Part shown: piece after piece, positions 26,465 through 35,875 of the stretch
Layout: each line of letters opens with the position of its first letter
How positions within the stretch are numbered: the stretch's first letter is position 1
From: Bradyrhizobium sp. CB2312
GTDB taxonomy: Bacteria; Pseudomonadota; Alphaproteobacteria; Rhizobiales; Xanthobacteraceae
Length of the DNA: 64,000 nucleotides
Reading direction: 5' to 3'
Assembly: GCF_029714425.1 (NCBI RefSeq)
Contig: NZ_CP121668.1
Span: 1,385,501-1,449,500, forward strand
Notes under the pieces: model-generated
The model's database searches: none
What the model was told of the DNA's origin: nothing
What the model saw: the letters and a program-made list of their open reading frames with translations, nothing else
Program-made: the position numbers and the translations under genes

Positions 26465-27547
26465 ATGAGCATGACATTCGACATCCAGCCCGCATCCAAT
26501 CCCACGTCCGAGAAGGATCGCACCGCCAAGCTGGTGGACCCAGGCTTCGGGCGGGTCTTCACCGACCACATGGCGATCGTCCGCTACAACCAGGCCAAGG
26601 GCGGCTGGTACGAGGCGAAGATCGAGGCGCGCGCCAGTTTCCAGCTCGATCCGGCCGGCGCCGTGCTGCACTACGCCCAGGAAATTTTTGAAGGCCTCAA
26701 GGCCTACAAGCGCGACGATGGGGGCGTGAACCTCTTCCGCCCCGACGCCAATGCGCGGCGCTTCAAGGATTCCGCCGACCGCATGGCGATGGCGCAGCTG
26801 CCCGAGGACGTCTTCATCGAGGCGGTCGAGCAGGTCGTGCGCATCGACCGCGCCTGGATGCCGGGCGGCGAGGGCAGCCTTTACCTCCGCCCCTTCATGA
26901 TCGCGAGCGAAACCTTCCTCGGCGTCAAGCCGTCGTCCGAATACATCTTCGCGGTGATCGCTTCGCCTGTTGGATCCTACTTCAAGGGCGGACCTGCGCC
27001 GGTCTCGATCTGGGTCTCGGAGAATTATACGCGCGCTGCCATTGGCGGCACTGGCGCGGTGAAGTGCGGCGGCAATTATGCCGCGAGCCTGCGCGCCCAG
27101 GCCGAAGCGATCCAGCACGGTTGCGATCAGGTCGTGTTCCTCGACGCGGTCGAGCGCCGCTACATCGAGGAGCTCGGCGGCATGAACGTGTTCTTCGTGT
27201 TCGACGACGGCTCGCTCTCGACGCCGCCGCTGGGCACCATCCTGCCCGGCATCACCCGCGACTCCATCATCAAGCTCGCCCGCGATGCCGGCAAGACCGT
27301 GCGCGAGGAGCCGTACTCGCTCGACCAGTGGCGCAAGGATGCGGCCTCGGGCCGCCTGAAGGAAGCGTTTGCCTGCGGCACCGCCGCCGTGATCTCGCCG
27401 ATCGGCCAGGTGCGCTCGGTGAGCGGCGACTTCGAGATCTCGGGCGGCGCCGCCGGCCCCGTCGCCATGGGCCTGCGCAAGCAGCTCATCGACATCCAGT
27501 ACGGCCGCACCAACGATCCCCACAACTGGATCCGCAAGGTGTTTTGA
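26465..27547 (+). CDS. ilvE: branched-chain amino acid aminotransferase
   Basis: 360 residues, fold type IV PLP enzyme for the last step of Leu, Ile and Val synthesis and first step of their breakdown. The PLP lysine is Lys200 in GAVKCGGNYAASL; QEIFEGLKAY and LYLRPFMIASE are family segments. It belongs to the longer 'type II' IlvE group (about 360 residues) rather than the E. coli type. The ATG at 26465 has GGGAGG seven bases upstream. The open frame extends to 26138 without conserved sequence. Confidence 0.95.
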   Translation: MSMTFDIQPASNPTSEKDRTAKLVDPGFGRVFTDHMAIVRYNQAKGGWYEAKIEARASFQLDPAGAVLHYAQEIFEGLKAYKRDDGGVNLFRPDANARRFKDSADRMAMAQLPEDVFIEAVEQVVRIDRAWMPGGEGSLYLRPFMIASETFLGVKPSSEYIFAVIASPVGSYFKGGPAPVSIWVSENYTRAAIGGTGAVKCGGNYAASLRAQAEAIQHGCDQVVFLDAVERRYIEELGGMNVFFVFDDGSLSTPPLGTILPGITRDSIIKLARDAGKTVREEPYSLDQWRKDAASGRLKEAFACGTAAVISPIGQVRSVSGDFEISGGAAGPVAMGLRKQLIDIQYGRTNDPHNWIRKVF

Positions 27548-27557
27548 AACTCTTCTT

Positions 27558-27706
27558 CCTTCTCCCCTTGCGGGAGAAGGTGGCGCGAAGCGCCGGATGA
27601 GGGGTTTGTCTCCGCGAATTCAAATGTGAGTTCGACTCGCGGATAGAACCCCTCACCCGTCTCGCCGCTTTGCGGCGAGCCACCCTCTCCCGCAAGGGGA
27701 GAGGGC
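27558..27706. repeat. palindromic intergenic repeat, family D copy 2
   Basis: CTTCTCCCCTTGCGGGAGAAGG and its partner CCCTCTCCCGCAAGGGGAGAGGG frame an internal inverted pair (GCGCGAAGCGCCGGATGAGGGG and CCCCTCACCC...). It lies directly after ilvE. The copy at 28336 has the same sub-type. Confidence 0.88.
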
Positions 27707-27801
27707 AGAAGCGCAAGGTTTGTGGCTTATTGCGCACTGAACGTGCTGCTGCCGCCGAGCGACAAAGCCAGGACACAACAAGCATCCTGGACATCGCGAT
27801 C

Positions 27802-28326
27802 ATGGCAACAAAGCTCTCCCAGCCGCTGAAGTGGATCGTTCTCGCCGCCATCACCGGCGTCAGCGTTTTCGGCATTCTGACCATCGGTCCTGTGCCGGAA
27901 GTCGTCGCGCAAGACCGCTCGCCGATCGTCGACGTGCGCACCACCGACCCCGAGATGAACGCCGCGATCGCCCGCGCCCGCGGCACACTCCCCACCTTCT
28001 GGGCTTCTTACGAATCGCCCAAGTCGTCGGAGACCGGTCATTCCCTAAAAGTGCGCTTTTCGACCCGCAAGGGCGGCGAGCACATCTGGATCGCCGAGGT
28101 GAAGAAGCTGCCGAACGGGTCTTATTCCGGTTTCTTTGCCAACGAGCCGCGTGACCTGCCCGGCAAGCACGCAGGCGACGCGGTCAAGTTCAGCGAAGCC
28201 GACATCTCGGACTGGATGTTCATGCGCAACGGCAAGATCGTCGGCGGCGAAACCATCAAGCCGACGCTGAAGTCGCTGCCGAAGGCGGATGCGGACGCGC
28301 TGAGGGCGCGGATGGAGCAGCCGTAA
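27802..28326 (+). CDS. exported or membrane-anchored DUF2314 protein
   Basis: 174 residues. A hydrophobic N-terminus (WIVLAAITGVSVFGIL) serves as signal peptide or anchor, with VVAQ as a possible cleavage site. The DUF2314 domain follows: FWASYESPKSSETGHSLKV, then VKFSEADISDWMFMRNGKIV and GGETIKPTLKSLP. Function is unknown. It is flanked on both sides by family D repeats, so it is probably a single-gene transcript. Confidence 0.85.
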   Translation: MATKLSQPLKWIVLAAITGVSVFGILTIGPVPEVVAQDRSPIVDVRTTDPEMNAAIARARGTLPTFWASYESPKSSETGHSLKVRFSTRKGGEHIWIAEVKKLPNGSYSGFFANEPRDLPGKHAGDAVKFSEADISDWMFMRNGKIVGGETIKPTLKSLPKADADALRARMEQP

Positions 28327-28335
28327 GAGGTTTTC

Positions 28336-28489
28336 TTCCCTTCTCCCCTTGTGGGAGAAGGTGGCGCGAAGCGCCGGATGAGGGGTTGTTTCCCCGGGGG
28401 CTCTCTCGCGATCGTGCTCGGGGATAGAGACCCCTCACCCGTCTCGCCGCTTCGCGGCGATCCACCCTCTCCCACAAGGGGAGAGGGGA
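28336..28489. repeat. palindromic intergenic repeat, family D copy 3
   Basis: Arms CTTCTCCCCTTGTGGGAGAAGG and CCCTCTCCCACAAGGGGAGAGG are compensated at the same position (T/A for C/G compared with copy 2), so pairing is kept. That is good evidence that the paired form matters. It ends about 45 bases before hisS. Confidence 0.88.
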
Positions 28490-28535
28490 AAAGGCCCCGG
28501 TTGCCGCCACCGGCCCCGGCTGGTAAACGCCGCGC

Positions 28536-30056
28536 ATGGCCGAGAAACCCAAAAAACCCCAGAAACTGAAGGCGCGCCTGCCGCGCGGGCTCGAGGATCG
28601 CGACCCCTCAGCGATCCGGGCGACGCGCGAGATGGTCGAGAAGATCCGCGCCGTCTACGAGCTCTACGGTTTCGAGCCGGTGGAGACGCCGGCGATGGAA
28701 TACACCGACGCGCTCGGCAAGTTCCTCCCCGACCAGGACCGGCCGAACGAGGGCGTGTTCTCGTTCCAGGATGACGACGAGCAGTGGATCAGCCTGCGCT
28801 ACGATCTGACCGCGCCGCTCGCGCGCTATGTCGGCGAGCGCTACGGCACCGACGGTCTGGTCCTGCCCTATCGCAGCTACCGCGTCGGCTACGTGTTCCG
28901 CAACGAGAAGCCCGGCCCCGGCCGCTTCCGCCAGTTCATGCAGTTCGACGCCGATACCGTCGGCTCGGCGACGCCGGCGGCGGATGCCGAGATCTGCATG
29001 ATGGCGGCTGATACGATGGAGGCGCTCGGCATCGCGCGCGGCTCCTATGTCGTGAAGGTGAACAACCGCAAAGTGCTCGACGGCGTTCTGGAAGCCATCG
29101 GGCTCGGCGGCGACGAGAACGCTGGCCGCAGGCTGACCGTGCTGCGCGCGATCGACAAGCTCGACAAATTCTCCGCCGACGAAGTCCGCAAGTTGCTCGG
29201 CCCTGGACGATGGGATGGCGGCGAGGAAGGCAAGGGCGACTTCACCAAGGGCGCCAACCTGAGTGAGGCTGAAGCCGACGTCGTTCTCGCCATCACCAAG
29301 CCGCGCGACGACTGGAAAGAGGCGATTGCCGCAGCGGAAACCTACCTCGCCAAGAGCCAAGTCGGTCAGGCCGGCGTCAGCGAGCTGGAAGAGATTGCAA
29401 AACTGGTGACGGCGTCGGGGTACGGCGCCGATCGCATCAAGATCGATCCCTCCGTCGTGCGCGGCCTCGAATATTACACCGGCCCCGTCTATGAGGTCGA
29501 ACTGCTGCTGGAGACCAAGGACGAGAAGGGCCGCCCCGTGCGGTTCGGCTCGGTCGGCGGCGGCGGGCGTTATGATGGTCTCGTCTCGCGCTTCCGCGGC
29601 GAGCCGGTGCCGGCGACCGGCTTCTCGATCGGCGTCTCGCGCCTGCAGGCCGCGCTGACCTTGCTCGGCAAGCTCGACACGCGGCCCGAGTTCGGCCCCG
29701 TCGTCGTCACCGTATTCGATCGCGACCGCGTCGCCGACTACCAGAAGATGGTCGCGAGCCTGCGCACCGCCGGCATCCGCGCCGAGCTCTATCTCGGCAA
29801 TCCCAAGAACATGGGCAATCAGCTCAAATATGCCGACCGCCGCAACTCGCCTTGCGTGATCATCCAGGGCTCGGACGAAAAGGCGCGTGGCGAGCTGCAG
29901 ATCAAGGATCTGATCGAAGGCGCGAAAGCGGCCGCCGCGATCGCCTCCAACCAGGAATGGCGCGAGACGCGCCCGGCGCAGTTCTCGTGCGGTGAAGCCG
30001 ATCTCGTTTCAAAAGTGCGCGAGGTCTTGGGCCGCCATGACGTAAAGTGGGGATAG
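28536..30056 (+). CDS. hisS: histidyl-tRNA synthetase
   Basis: 506 residues, class II synthetase. Motif 2 ([27 protein letters not shown], seen as [18 protein letters not shown]) and the His-specific loops ([23 protein letters not shown]) are clear; motif 3 is GGGGRYDGL. The C-terminal anticodon-binding domain follows. It is longer than E. coli HisS by an insertion around residues 195-260, as in other Rhizobiales, where HisRS and tRNA-His recognition are known to be divergent. The ATG at 28536 lacks a strong ribosome site. Confidence 0.96.
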   Translation: MAEKPKKPQKLKARLPRGLEDRDPSAIRATREMVEKIRAVYELYGFEPVETPAMEYTDALGKFLPDQDRPNEGVFSFQDDDEQWISLRYDLTAPLARYVGERYGTDGLVLPYRSYRVGYVFRNEKPGPGRFRQFMQFDADTVGSATPAADAEICMMAADTMEALGIARGSYVVKVNNRKVLDGVLEAIGLGGDENAGRRLTVLRAIDKLDKFSADEVRKLLGPGRWDGGEEGKGDFTKGANLSEAEADVVLAITKPRDDWKEAIAAAETYLAKSQVGQAGVSELEEIAKLVTASGYGADRIKIDPSVVRGLEYYTGPVYEVELLLETKDEKGRPVRFGSVGGGGRYDGLVSRFRGEPVPATGFSIGVSRLQAALTLLGKLDTRPEFGPVVVTVFDRDRVADYQKMVASLRTAGIRAELYLGNPKNMGNQLKYADRRNSPCVIIQGSDEKARGELQIKDLIEGAKAAAAIASNQEWRETRPAQFSCGEADLVSKVREVLGRHDVKWG

Positions 30057-30071
30057 CCATTCCGGCAGGCC

Positions 30072-30153
30072 GTCATGCCCGGGCTTGTCCCGGGCATCCA
30101 CGTCTTGTTTGATGGAAGGGAACGTGGATGGCCGGGACAAGCCTGGCCATGAC
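30072..30153. repeat. palindromic intergenic repeat, family A copy 2
   Basis: Same arms as the 6166 copy with a short different centre (TCTTGTTTGATGGAAGGGAA). It lies 15 bases after hisS and ends 18 bases before the tautomerase start, so it is inside a same-strand gene pair. Confidence 0.9.
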
Positions 30154-30171
30154 GAAAGCAGGGAGACAACG

Positions 30172-30375
30172 ATGCCTGAGATCACCGTCAGCATGGCCGA
30201 GGGCCGCACCGACGAGCAGAAGGCCGGCATGATGCGCGACATCACCCAGGCGCTGGTGAAGAATCTCGGAGTTGACGCCGATGCCGTCGTCATCCAGATC
30301 AACGAGGCCCCGCTCCGCCACAAGATGAAGGGCGGCAAGACCTTCGTGGAGCGCGCGGCGGCGGCGAAGAAGTGA
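30172..30375 (+). CDS. 4-oxalocrotonate tautomerase family protein
   Basis: 67 residues. After Met removal the catalytic base Pro is N-terminal (MPEITVSMAEGRT), as in the whole family; the compact beta-alpha-beta fold and hexamer formation are expected. The substrate is unknown: many such genes are not in an aromatic degradation pathway, and none is here. The ATG at 30172 has GGGAG upstream. The open frame upstream is made of repeat sequence. Confidence 0.9.
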   Translation: MPEITVSMAEGRTDEQKAGMMRDITQALVKNLGVDADAVVIQINEAPLRHKMKGGKTFVERAAAAKK

Positions 30376-30384
30376 CGCGTTCGC

Positions 30385-30477
30385 GTCATTCCGGGGCAGC
30401 CCGCCAGGGCTGAACCCGGACTCTCGCACCGTAAACTTCTGGATTCCGGGTTCGCGCTTCGCGCGCCCCGGAATGAC
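30385..30477. repeat. palindromic intergenic repeat, family B copy 2
   Basis: GTCATTCCGGGGC at the left and GCCCCGGAATGAC at the right, with inner GGATTCCGGGTTCGCGCTTCGCGCG. It separates the tautomerase and thioesterase genes. Confidence 0.9.
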
Positions 30478-30488
30478 GAGCAAGCACC

Positions 30489-30881
30489 ATGGACGCACGC
30501 GACTTCATCAAGGTCGGCATGAGCGCCGAGCGCACGCTGGTGGTGCCGGTGGAGCGCACGGTCGGGCATTTCGTGCCCGGCATGCCCATGGTCTATGCGA
30601 CGCCGATGATGATCCTGGAAATGGAGGTGACGTCGGGCGATGCGATCCGCGCAGCGCTCCAGCCGGGCTGGGTCACCGTCGGCACCGAGGTCGACATCCG
30701 CCATCTCGCAGCAGCGCTCGTCGGCGCGACGGTGCGGACCACGGCGAAAGTGGTCGCGGTCGAGCGCCGCGTCATCCGCTTTGAGGTCGAGGCGTTCGAG
30801 GGAACGCGCAAGCTCGGCGAGGGCCGCCATGCGCGCGGGCTGGTGAATGTCGCGATGTTCAACAAGCGGCTGGGGGCGTAG
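30489..30881 (+). CDS. thioesterase-family hot-dog protein (FlK-like)
   Basis: 130 residues with a single hot-dog fold. VYATPMMILEMEVTSGDAI and GTEVDIRHLAAALVGATV resemble fluoroacetyl-CoA thioesterase FlK and the many 'thioesterase family' relatives; the Thr/Glu/His active-site set appears present (Thr43, Glu50, His76 region). It probably hydrolyses a small acyl-CoA, substrate unknown. It begins 12 bases after the family B repeat. Confidence 0.84.
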   Translation: MDARDFIKVGMSAERTLVVPVERTVGHFVPGMPMVYATPMMILEMEVTSGDAIRAALQPGWVTVGTEVDIRHLAAALVGATVRTTAKVVAVERRVIRFEVEAFEGTRKLGEGRHARGLVNVAMFNKRLGA

Positions 30882-30906
30882 CGGCAGGGCACGGTCCCGT
30901 AATGCC

Positions 30907-30998
30907 GTAGGGTGGGCAAAGCGAAGCGTGCCCACGACCTTCATCGCCATTTGAGAAATTTGGTGGGCACGGCGCTTTGCGCCTTTGCCCACCCTACG
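30907..30998. repeat. palindromic intergenic repeat, family C copy 1
   Basis: GTAGGGTGGGCAAAGCGAAG at the left and CTTTGCCCACCCTACG at the right, each with a nested GTGCCCAC/GTGGGCAC pair. Other copies: 42742, 58249 and half a copy at 33765. It lies between the convergent thioesterase and proC genes. Confidence 0.9.
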
Positions 30999-31005
30999 AC
31001 ACCGT

Positions 31006-31830
31006 CTACTTCGCCAATTCCCTCGACCGTTGCGTCGCCGCCGCGATGGCGCGGATCATCAGCTCGCGCAGACCCGGCTCGCCCATCAGCACGGCGAGGG
31101 CCGCGGCGGTGGTGCCGCCGGGCGAGGTGACGTTCTGGCGCAGCGTCGCGGACGGGAGCTCCGACTGGTGCAGCAACTCGCCGGAGCCGGCGACGGTCTC
31201 GCGCGCGAGCTTGGTCGCCAGCGCTTCGGGCAATCCGGCTGCAACGCCGGCACGGGCGAGCTCTTCGGCGAGCAGGAACACATAGGCCGGGCCCGAGCCG
31301 GACACCGCGGTCACCGCGTCCATCAGCCCTTCGTCGTCGACCCATTCGACCGAGCCGGTGGCGCGCAGCAGCGCGTCGGCCACGGCGCGCTGCGCGGCGC
31401 TGACATTCTTCGCCGCGACCGCCACGGTGATGCCGCGGCCGATCGCGGCCGGCGTGTTCGGCATGGCGCGGACCACGGCGCCGCCGATGACCTGTTCGAG
31501 CGAAGCGATCGTGGTTCCCGCCATGATCGAGACCACCGAGGTCTTGGCGGAGACGAACGCCTTCAGCTTGGCGCCAGCCTCGCGGAACATCTGCGGCTTC
31601 ACCGCGACGACCATGGTCTCGACGGTGCCTGCCGTCGTGACATCGGGATTGAGCGCGACGCCCTTGGCGGCCAGCGCGGTGATCTCGGGCGAGATGAACG
31701 GATCGACCACCGCGACGCGGCGCGGGTCGAGCCCGCCGGCCAGCCATCCGGTCAGCATCGCGCCGCCCATCTTGCCGGCGCCGGCGAGGAGGATGGTGCC
31801 GGTGATGTTTTGAAGAGTGCTGTTTGCCAT
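31006..31830 (-). CDS. proC: pyrroline-5-carboxylate reductase
   Basis: 274 residues; last step of proline synthesis with NAD(P)H. The Rossmann start ILLAGAGKMGGAML, the middle VRAMPNTPAAIGRG and the signature GSGPAYVFLLAEEL...TSPGGTTAAAL are all present. I start at 31830 (MANSTLQ); the frame runs open to 31932, but that part is repeat-derived. It lies downstream of the YbjN-like gene on the same strand, a pairing seen in many Rhizobiales. Confidence 0.96.
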   Translation of the reverse strand: MANSTLQNITGTILLAGAGKMGGAMLTGWLAGGLDPRRVAVVDPFISPEITALAAKGVALNPDVTTAGTVETMVVAVKPQMFREAGAKLKAFVSAKTSVVSIMAGTTIASLEQVIGGAVVRAMPNTPAAIGRGITVAVAAKNVSAAQRAVADALLRATGSVEWVDDEGLMDAVTAVSGSGPAYVFLLAEELARAGVAAGLPEALATKLARETVAGSGELLHQSELPSATLRQNVTSPGGTTAAALAVLMGEPGLRELMIRAIAAATQRSRELAK

Positions 31831-31850
31831 CGCTGCCGCCACACGTTCGC

Positions 31851-31993
31851 CGTCGTCCCCGCGAAGGCGGGGACCCATAACCACAACTGGTTCTAGTGGA
31901 TGGAGGTGTTGGCAACAAGCCGCGTGCCACAAGCGAAATCACGCGGTATGGATCCCGGATCTGCGCGCGCTTTGGGCGCGCTTGTCCGGGATG
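31851..31993. repeat. intergenic repeat, family G (two palindromic parts)
   Basis: A short hairpin GTCCCCGCGAAGGCGGGGAC (31854 onward) and, at 31948-31993, GGATCCCGGATCTGCGCGCG with GCGCGCTTGTCCGGGATGAC. It fills most of the 205 bases between proC and the YbjN-like gene. I recall both parts as common in bradyrhizobial intergenic regions; no second copy was seen in this window. Confidence 0.7.
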
Positions 31994-32035
31994 ACGTGGG
32001 GAGGGAGCGTCGGCTCTCCTACGTCGTGAGGCGCC

Positions 32036-32536
32036 CTATGCCTCGCCCACCGTGTCGAACATCGCGGCGTCCATGGCCTGCGCGGTGGTCTTGCCGGCCC
32101 ACACCACGAACTGGAACGCCGGGAAGTAGCGCTCGCAGGCGTGGATGGCGCCGGCGAGCATGGCCTCGCATTGCGCGGTCGAGGCGGTGAGGCCGCCCGG
32201 CAGCACCAGCGCCTGGCGATGCATGATCATGCCGGTGTTGGTCCACAGGTCGAAATGGCCGACCCATAATTGCTCGTTGACCGCGGCGACGAGCCGCTGC
32301 ACCTCGCTCCGGCGCGGAAGCGGAATCTTCATGTCGAACGCGCACGCCAGATGCAGCGCCTCGATCTCGCCCATCCAGGTGAAGGAGATCTGGTAGTCGG
32401 TCCATTGTCCCTTCGAGACAATGGTGAGTTCGTCCTCGCCGGAGCGTTCGAACGGCCAGTTGTTGCTGGCGGCGATATCCTCGACCACCGCGAGCGGGTG
32501 ATTTCGGGAATCGATATTGCCTTCGAGCAGGGACAT
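32036..32536 (-). CDS. YbjN-domain protein
   Basis: 166 residues. DELTIVSKGQWTDYQISFTWMG, split as DELTIVSKGQW and DYQISFTWMG, and LVAAVNEQLWVGHFDLW are the YbjN (DUF1790-like) core, related to type III chaperone folds. YbjN is linked to stress and motility changes in enterobacteria; its role in rhizobia is unknown. ATG at 32536 (MSLLEGNID) chosen; 14 extra codons upstream are basic and unlike the family. proC follows. Confidence 0.85.
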   Translation of the reverse strand: MSLLEGNIDSRNHPLAVVEDIAASNNWPFERSGEDELTIVSKGQWTDYQISFTWMGEIEALHLACAFDMKIPLPRRSEVQRLVAAVNEQLWVGHFDLWTNTGMIMHRQALVLPGGLTASTAQCEAMLAGAIHACERYFPAFQFVVWAGKTTAQAMDAAMFDTVGEA

Positions 32537-32948
32537 GCCGTCTCGACCTCTTGCCTTCTTGTTGTCTTTGATACGCACGCGGTTGGGTCCGGCGCGCGCT
32601 CCCTAAACGTCGTCGATCCCGGGAGTCGCTTTCGCGATCTCCCTCGGATCGGCGCGGCCTGTCGCGGATCAAGTGATGTGATTTGCGGAATCTGCGCAAC
32701 GGGGTCGCGAGTCCGTCCACAAGCCAGGACTCCTTCGTCCACAGCTCATCTGTTGGCCACAATTGTTAACGACGAGAACAAACCGGAATCGGATTCCCTG
32801 AAAGCGCCAATCGTTAATTCCGCCGCGCGATGTCCGGGCTGCCATCGCGGCATGGGACCATGCGGATTTTCCATGCGGAACACGCTTGCTGCGGCCCCGA
32901 ACCGGCGTCATATTTCCTTCTAGGTCGCTCAATCCCGAGCGGCCGATG
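32537..32948. other. 412-base region between ybjN-like gene and FMN riboswitch
   Basis: Divergent region without a supported gene. An inverted repeat GAGTCC (32709-32714) and GGACTC (32727-32732) encloses GTCCACAAGCC. The promoters for the ybjN-like gene and for the riboswitch transcript should lie here; AT-richer sequence around 32755-32820 is the likeliest place for the latter. No repeat-family element is present. Confidence 0.5.
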
Positions 32949-33101
32949 TTCTCAGGGCGGGGTGAAAGTCCCCACCGGCGGTAAGGGCCGAAAGGCCCAA
33001 GCCCGCGAGCGCCTTCCGTGAGGGTTATCCCGAAGGGAAGGGTCAGCAGATTCGGTGCAACTCCGAAGCCGACGGTTAAAGTCCGGATGAAAGAGAACGG
33101 T
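32949..33101 (+). promoter_or_regulatory. FMN riboswitch (RFN element) controlling ribH
   Basis: The conserved RFN segments occur in order: CTCAGGGCGGGGTGAAAGTC, CCCACCGGCGGTAA, a variable hairpin GGGCCGAAAGGCCC, AGCCCGCGAGCG, GGTCAGCAGATTCGGTG, CCGAAGCCGACGG and AAAGTCCGGATGAAAGAGAAC. It is followed by a small hairpin (CGCATC-GCAA-GATGCG at 33112-33127) with a T-rich tail and then the ribH ribosome site GAGGA. FMN binding should switch ribH off, by termination or start-site occlusion. Confidence 0.96.
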
Positions 33102-33111
33102 CGGTGGCAGA

Positions 33112-33140
33112 CGCATCGCAAGATGCGGCTGTTTGTCGTT
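33112..33140 (+). terminator. candidate expression-platform hairpin of the FMN riboswitch
   Basis: CGCATC (33112-33117) and GATGCG (33122-33127) pair around GCAA; the following GCTGTTTGTCGTT is T-rich but has no long T-run. It may be a weak terminator formed when FMN is bound. The assignment is inference. Confidence 0.4.
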
Positions 33141-33178
33141 CCGTGTGCCCTGATTCTGGTCCTTAACTGAGGAAAGCC

Positions 33179-33754
33179 ATGAATCAGATGTTGCAAGATC
33201 CCCAAACCGAAACGTCCCAAGCGAAGACGTCCGAAGCCACCCGACCGCTGGTTCCACAGGACCCGGTGACGGAGCATCCGCGCTTTGCCAAGCCGCAGCG
33301 GGTGGCCTTCGTGCAGGCCTGCTGGCACCGCGACGTAGTCGCGGAAGCCCGCATCGCCTTCATGAAGGAGGCCGAGGCGCGCCACCTCACCCATGTCGAC
33401 GTGTTCGAGGTGCCGGGCTCGTTCGAGATCCCGCTGCACGCGCAGATCCTCGCCAAGACGCGACGCTACACCGCGATCGTCGCGGCCGGCCTCGTCGTCG
33501 ACGGCGGCATCTATCGCCACGAGTTCGTCGCCGACACCGTGATCAAGGCGCTGATGGACGTGCAGCTGCGCACCGAGGTGCCGGTGTTCTCAGCCGTGCT
33601 GACGCCGCAGCAATTCCACGAGACCGAGGTGCACTACGACTTCTTCCGCCGGCACTTTGCAATCAAGGGCGTCGAGGTCGCGGCCGCCTGTGCAGAGACC
33701 TTGCATGGCCTGGAGCGTCTACGCGGCCAGGTCGCGGCGGGGATCGTCGGCTAG
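33179..33754 (+). CDS. ribH2: 6,7-dimethyl-8-ribityllumazine synthase, type 2
   Basis: 191 residues. It condenses 5-amino-6-ribitylaminouracil and dihydroxybutanone phosphate, the step before riboflavin. GLVVDGGIYRHEFVADTVIKALMDVQ, seen as VVDGGIYRHEFVADTV, and VFSAVLTPQQFHE match the decameric RibH2 type of Brucella and Mesorhizobium rather than RibH1, which sits in rib operons. About 35 N-terminal residues are unconserved. It stands alone behind the FMN riboswitch. ribF at 4.5 kb acts downstream in the pathway. Confidence 0.93.
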   Translation: MNQMLQDPQTETSQAKTSEATRPLVPQDPVTEHPRFAKPQRVAFVQACWHRDVVAEARIAFMKEAEARHLTHVDVFEVPGSFEIPLHAQILAKTRRYTAIVAAGLVVDGGIYRHEFVADTVIKALMDVQLRTEVPVFSAVLTPQQFHETEVHYDFFRRHFAIKGVEVAAACAETLHGLERLRGQVAAGIVG

Positions 33755-33764
33755 GCAGGCTGCC

Positions 33765-33794
33765 GTAGGGTGGGCAAAGCGCAAGCGTGCCCAC
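33765..33794. repeat. family C half repeat, copy 2
   Basis: Only the left half of family C (GTAGGGTGGGCAAAGCG...CGTGCCCAC) is present, directly after ribH2 and followed 16 bases later by a complete family B element. Confidence 0.8.
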
Positions 33795-33810
33795 CATCCT
33801 CGCTACTGAA

Positions 33811-33887
33811 GTCATTCCGGGGCTCGCGAAGCGAGAACCCGGAATCTCGAGATTCCGGTTCGGCGCTGGCGCGCCGCCCGGAATGAC
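33811..33887. repeat. palindromic intergenic repeat, family B copy 3
   Basis: GTCATTCCGGGG ... CCGGAATGAC with inner GAATCTCGAGATTCCGG, between the convergent ribH2 and prs genes. Confidence 0.9.
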
Positions 33888-33901
33888 GGTGGTAGATCAA
33901 A

Positions 33902-34855
<954 letters not shown>

Positions 34856-35049
34856 GGACGCTTCCTCCCGCGCTTTGCTGGATACGACGTTCAACATCAG
34901 AGAATACCCACTGGGAGCACGGTTACGACGAGCGAGCAAATATCAGGCCGAAGCGTGCAATGGCAACCCGGGATGCTACGTTTTCCCTTCGAAAATCCTG
35001 AGTCGGGCCAACGGCTTGGCCGCAAACTGAGCCCGTGGTTTAGCGGGGG

Positions 35050-35676
35050 TTATTGCGCGGCATAGCCGAGTGCCGAGGCCGGCATGTCCGGCACTGGGAC
35101 CTCCTTGATCGCGCTCGCCACCGCTGGTCCCCGCAGGGCCGGAGAGGTGCCTGGGGCATCCGGCGTCCCGTTGATCATGTTGGAAAGTCCGCTGAATCCG
35201 GCCTGGGCGATCTTCCGCAGCACCAGGTCGTCGGCCGCAGCCCAGGGATCGCGGGTCGCATCGCGGCCGCCCTTGGCGGAAGTCGGTTCCTCGCCGGAGA
35301 GGCGCAGCGCCCGCTGCTGACTGGCGTCGTAGACGTCCCAGACCCAGGCGATCACGGTCTTGCCGCGCACCACCTGGGCGGAGAGGTAGCTGCGCACGCG
35401 GTAGGCGGCCGTCCCCTCGCGGGAGACCACGGACAGGCTGCGCAGCTTGGATTCGCTGTCGAGCACGCCGACCATGCGGTCGAACACCTGCGGCGGCGGC
35501 CCGTCGATGGATTCGAAGGCGACCGTCGCGCCGGAGCCGGCGCTCGGCGCCATCGCATAGGAGTTGGCGGCACCGCCGCCACCGGCGCAGCCGCCGAGCG
35601 CGGTCGCCGCGGCCAGCAGCATGACCGCCAGCACGCGCGAACCCGCGCGGCCCAAGATGAATGACGCATCCCTCAT
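35050..35676 (-). CDS. probable outer- or inner-membrane lipoprotein, unknown function
   Basis: 208 residues with a lipobox ALGGC: the hydrophobic N-terminus (VLAVMLLAAATALGG) ends at Cys30, which Lgt and LspA would process. The mature part is Gly/Ser-rich at first, then has a compact domain (FDRMVGVLDSESKLRSLSVV, seen as two parts, and YRVRSYLSAQVVRGKTVIAWVWDVYD). I do not know the family name. It lies upstream of prs on the same strand with about 190 bases between. Confidence 0.82.
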   Translation of the reverse strand: MRDASFILGRAGSRVLAVMLLAAATALGGCAGGGGAANSYAMAPSAGSGATVAFESIDGPPPQVFDRMVGVLDSESKLRSLSVVSREGTAAYRVRSYLSAQVVRGKTVIAWVWDVYDASQQRALRLSGEEPTSAKGGRDATRDPWAAADDLVLRKIAQAGFSGLSNMINGTPDAPGTSPALRGPAVASAIKEVPVPDMPASALGYAAQ

Positions 35677-35758
35677 TATGGAGGGCAGCGATATCGTTAA
35701 AACGCATTAACGTCTAGGGCGGAGGCGACATAGACCACTGTCGTCGCGTCTACCCACC

Positions 35759-35857
35759 GTCATTCCGGGCGTCTGACGGACGGACTATGGTGCGCAATTG
35801 CGCACCTGAGAATCTCGAGATTCCGGGTTCGATGCTTCGCATCGCCCCCGGAATGAC
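35759..35857. repeat. palindromic intergenic repeat, family B copy 4
   Basis: GTCATTCCGGGC ... CCCCCGGAATGAC. From 35783 the inner module is the same as in the 20071 copy apart from one base. It sits between pgeF and the lipoprotein gene (both minus strand). Confidence 0.9.
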
Positions 35858-35875
35858 GCGAGGTTGCCCTTGTGT

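Noticed and set aside
26390..27523. 377-codon minus-strand frame opposite ilvE
   Set aside because: Shadow of ilvE; no recognisable domain.
28122..28552. Short frames inside the family D repeat after the DUF2314 gene
   Set aside because: They consist of repeat sequence read on the minus strand and have no ribosome site.
35697..35711. Possible CtrA box TTAAAACGCATTAAC before the lipoprotein gene
   Set aside because: The two TTAA cores are separated by six bases, not seven as in the consensus.
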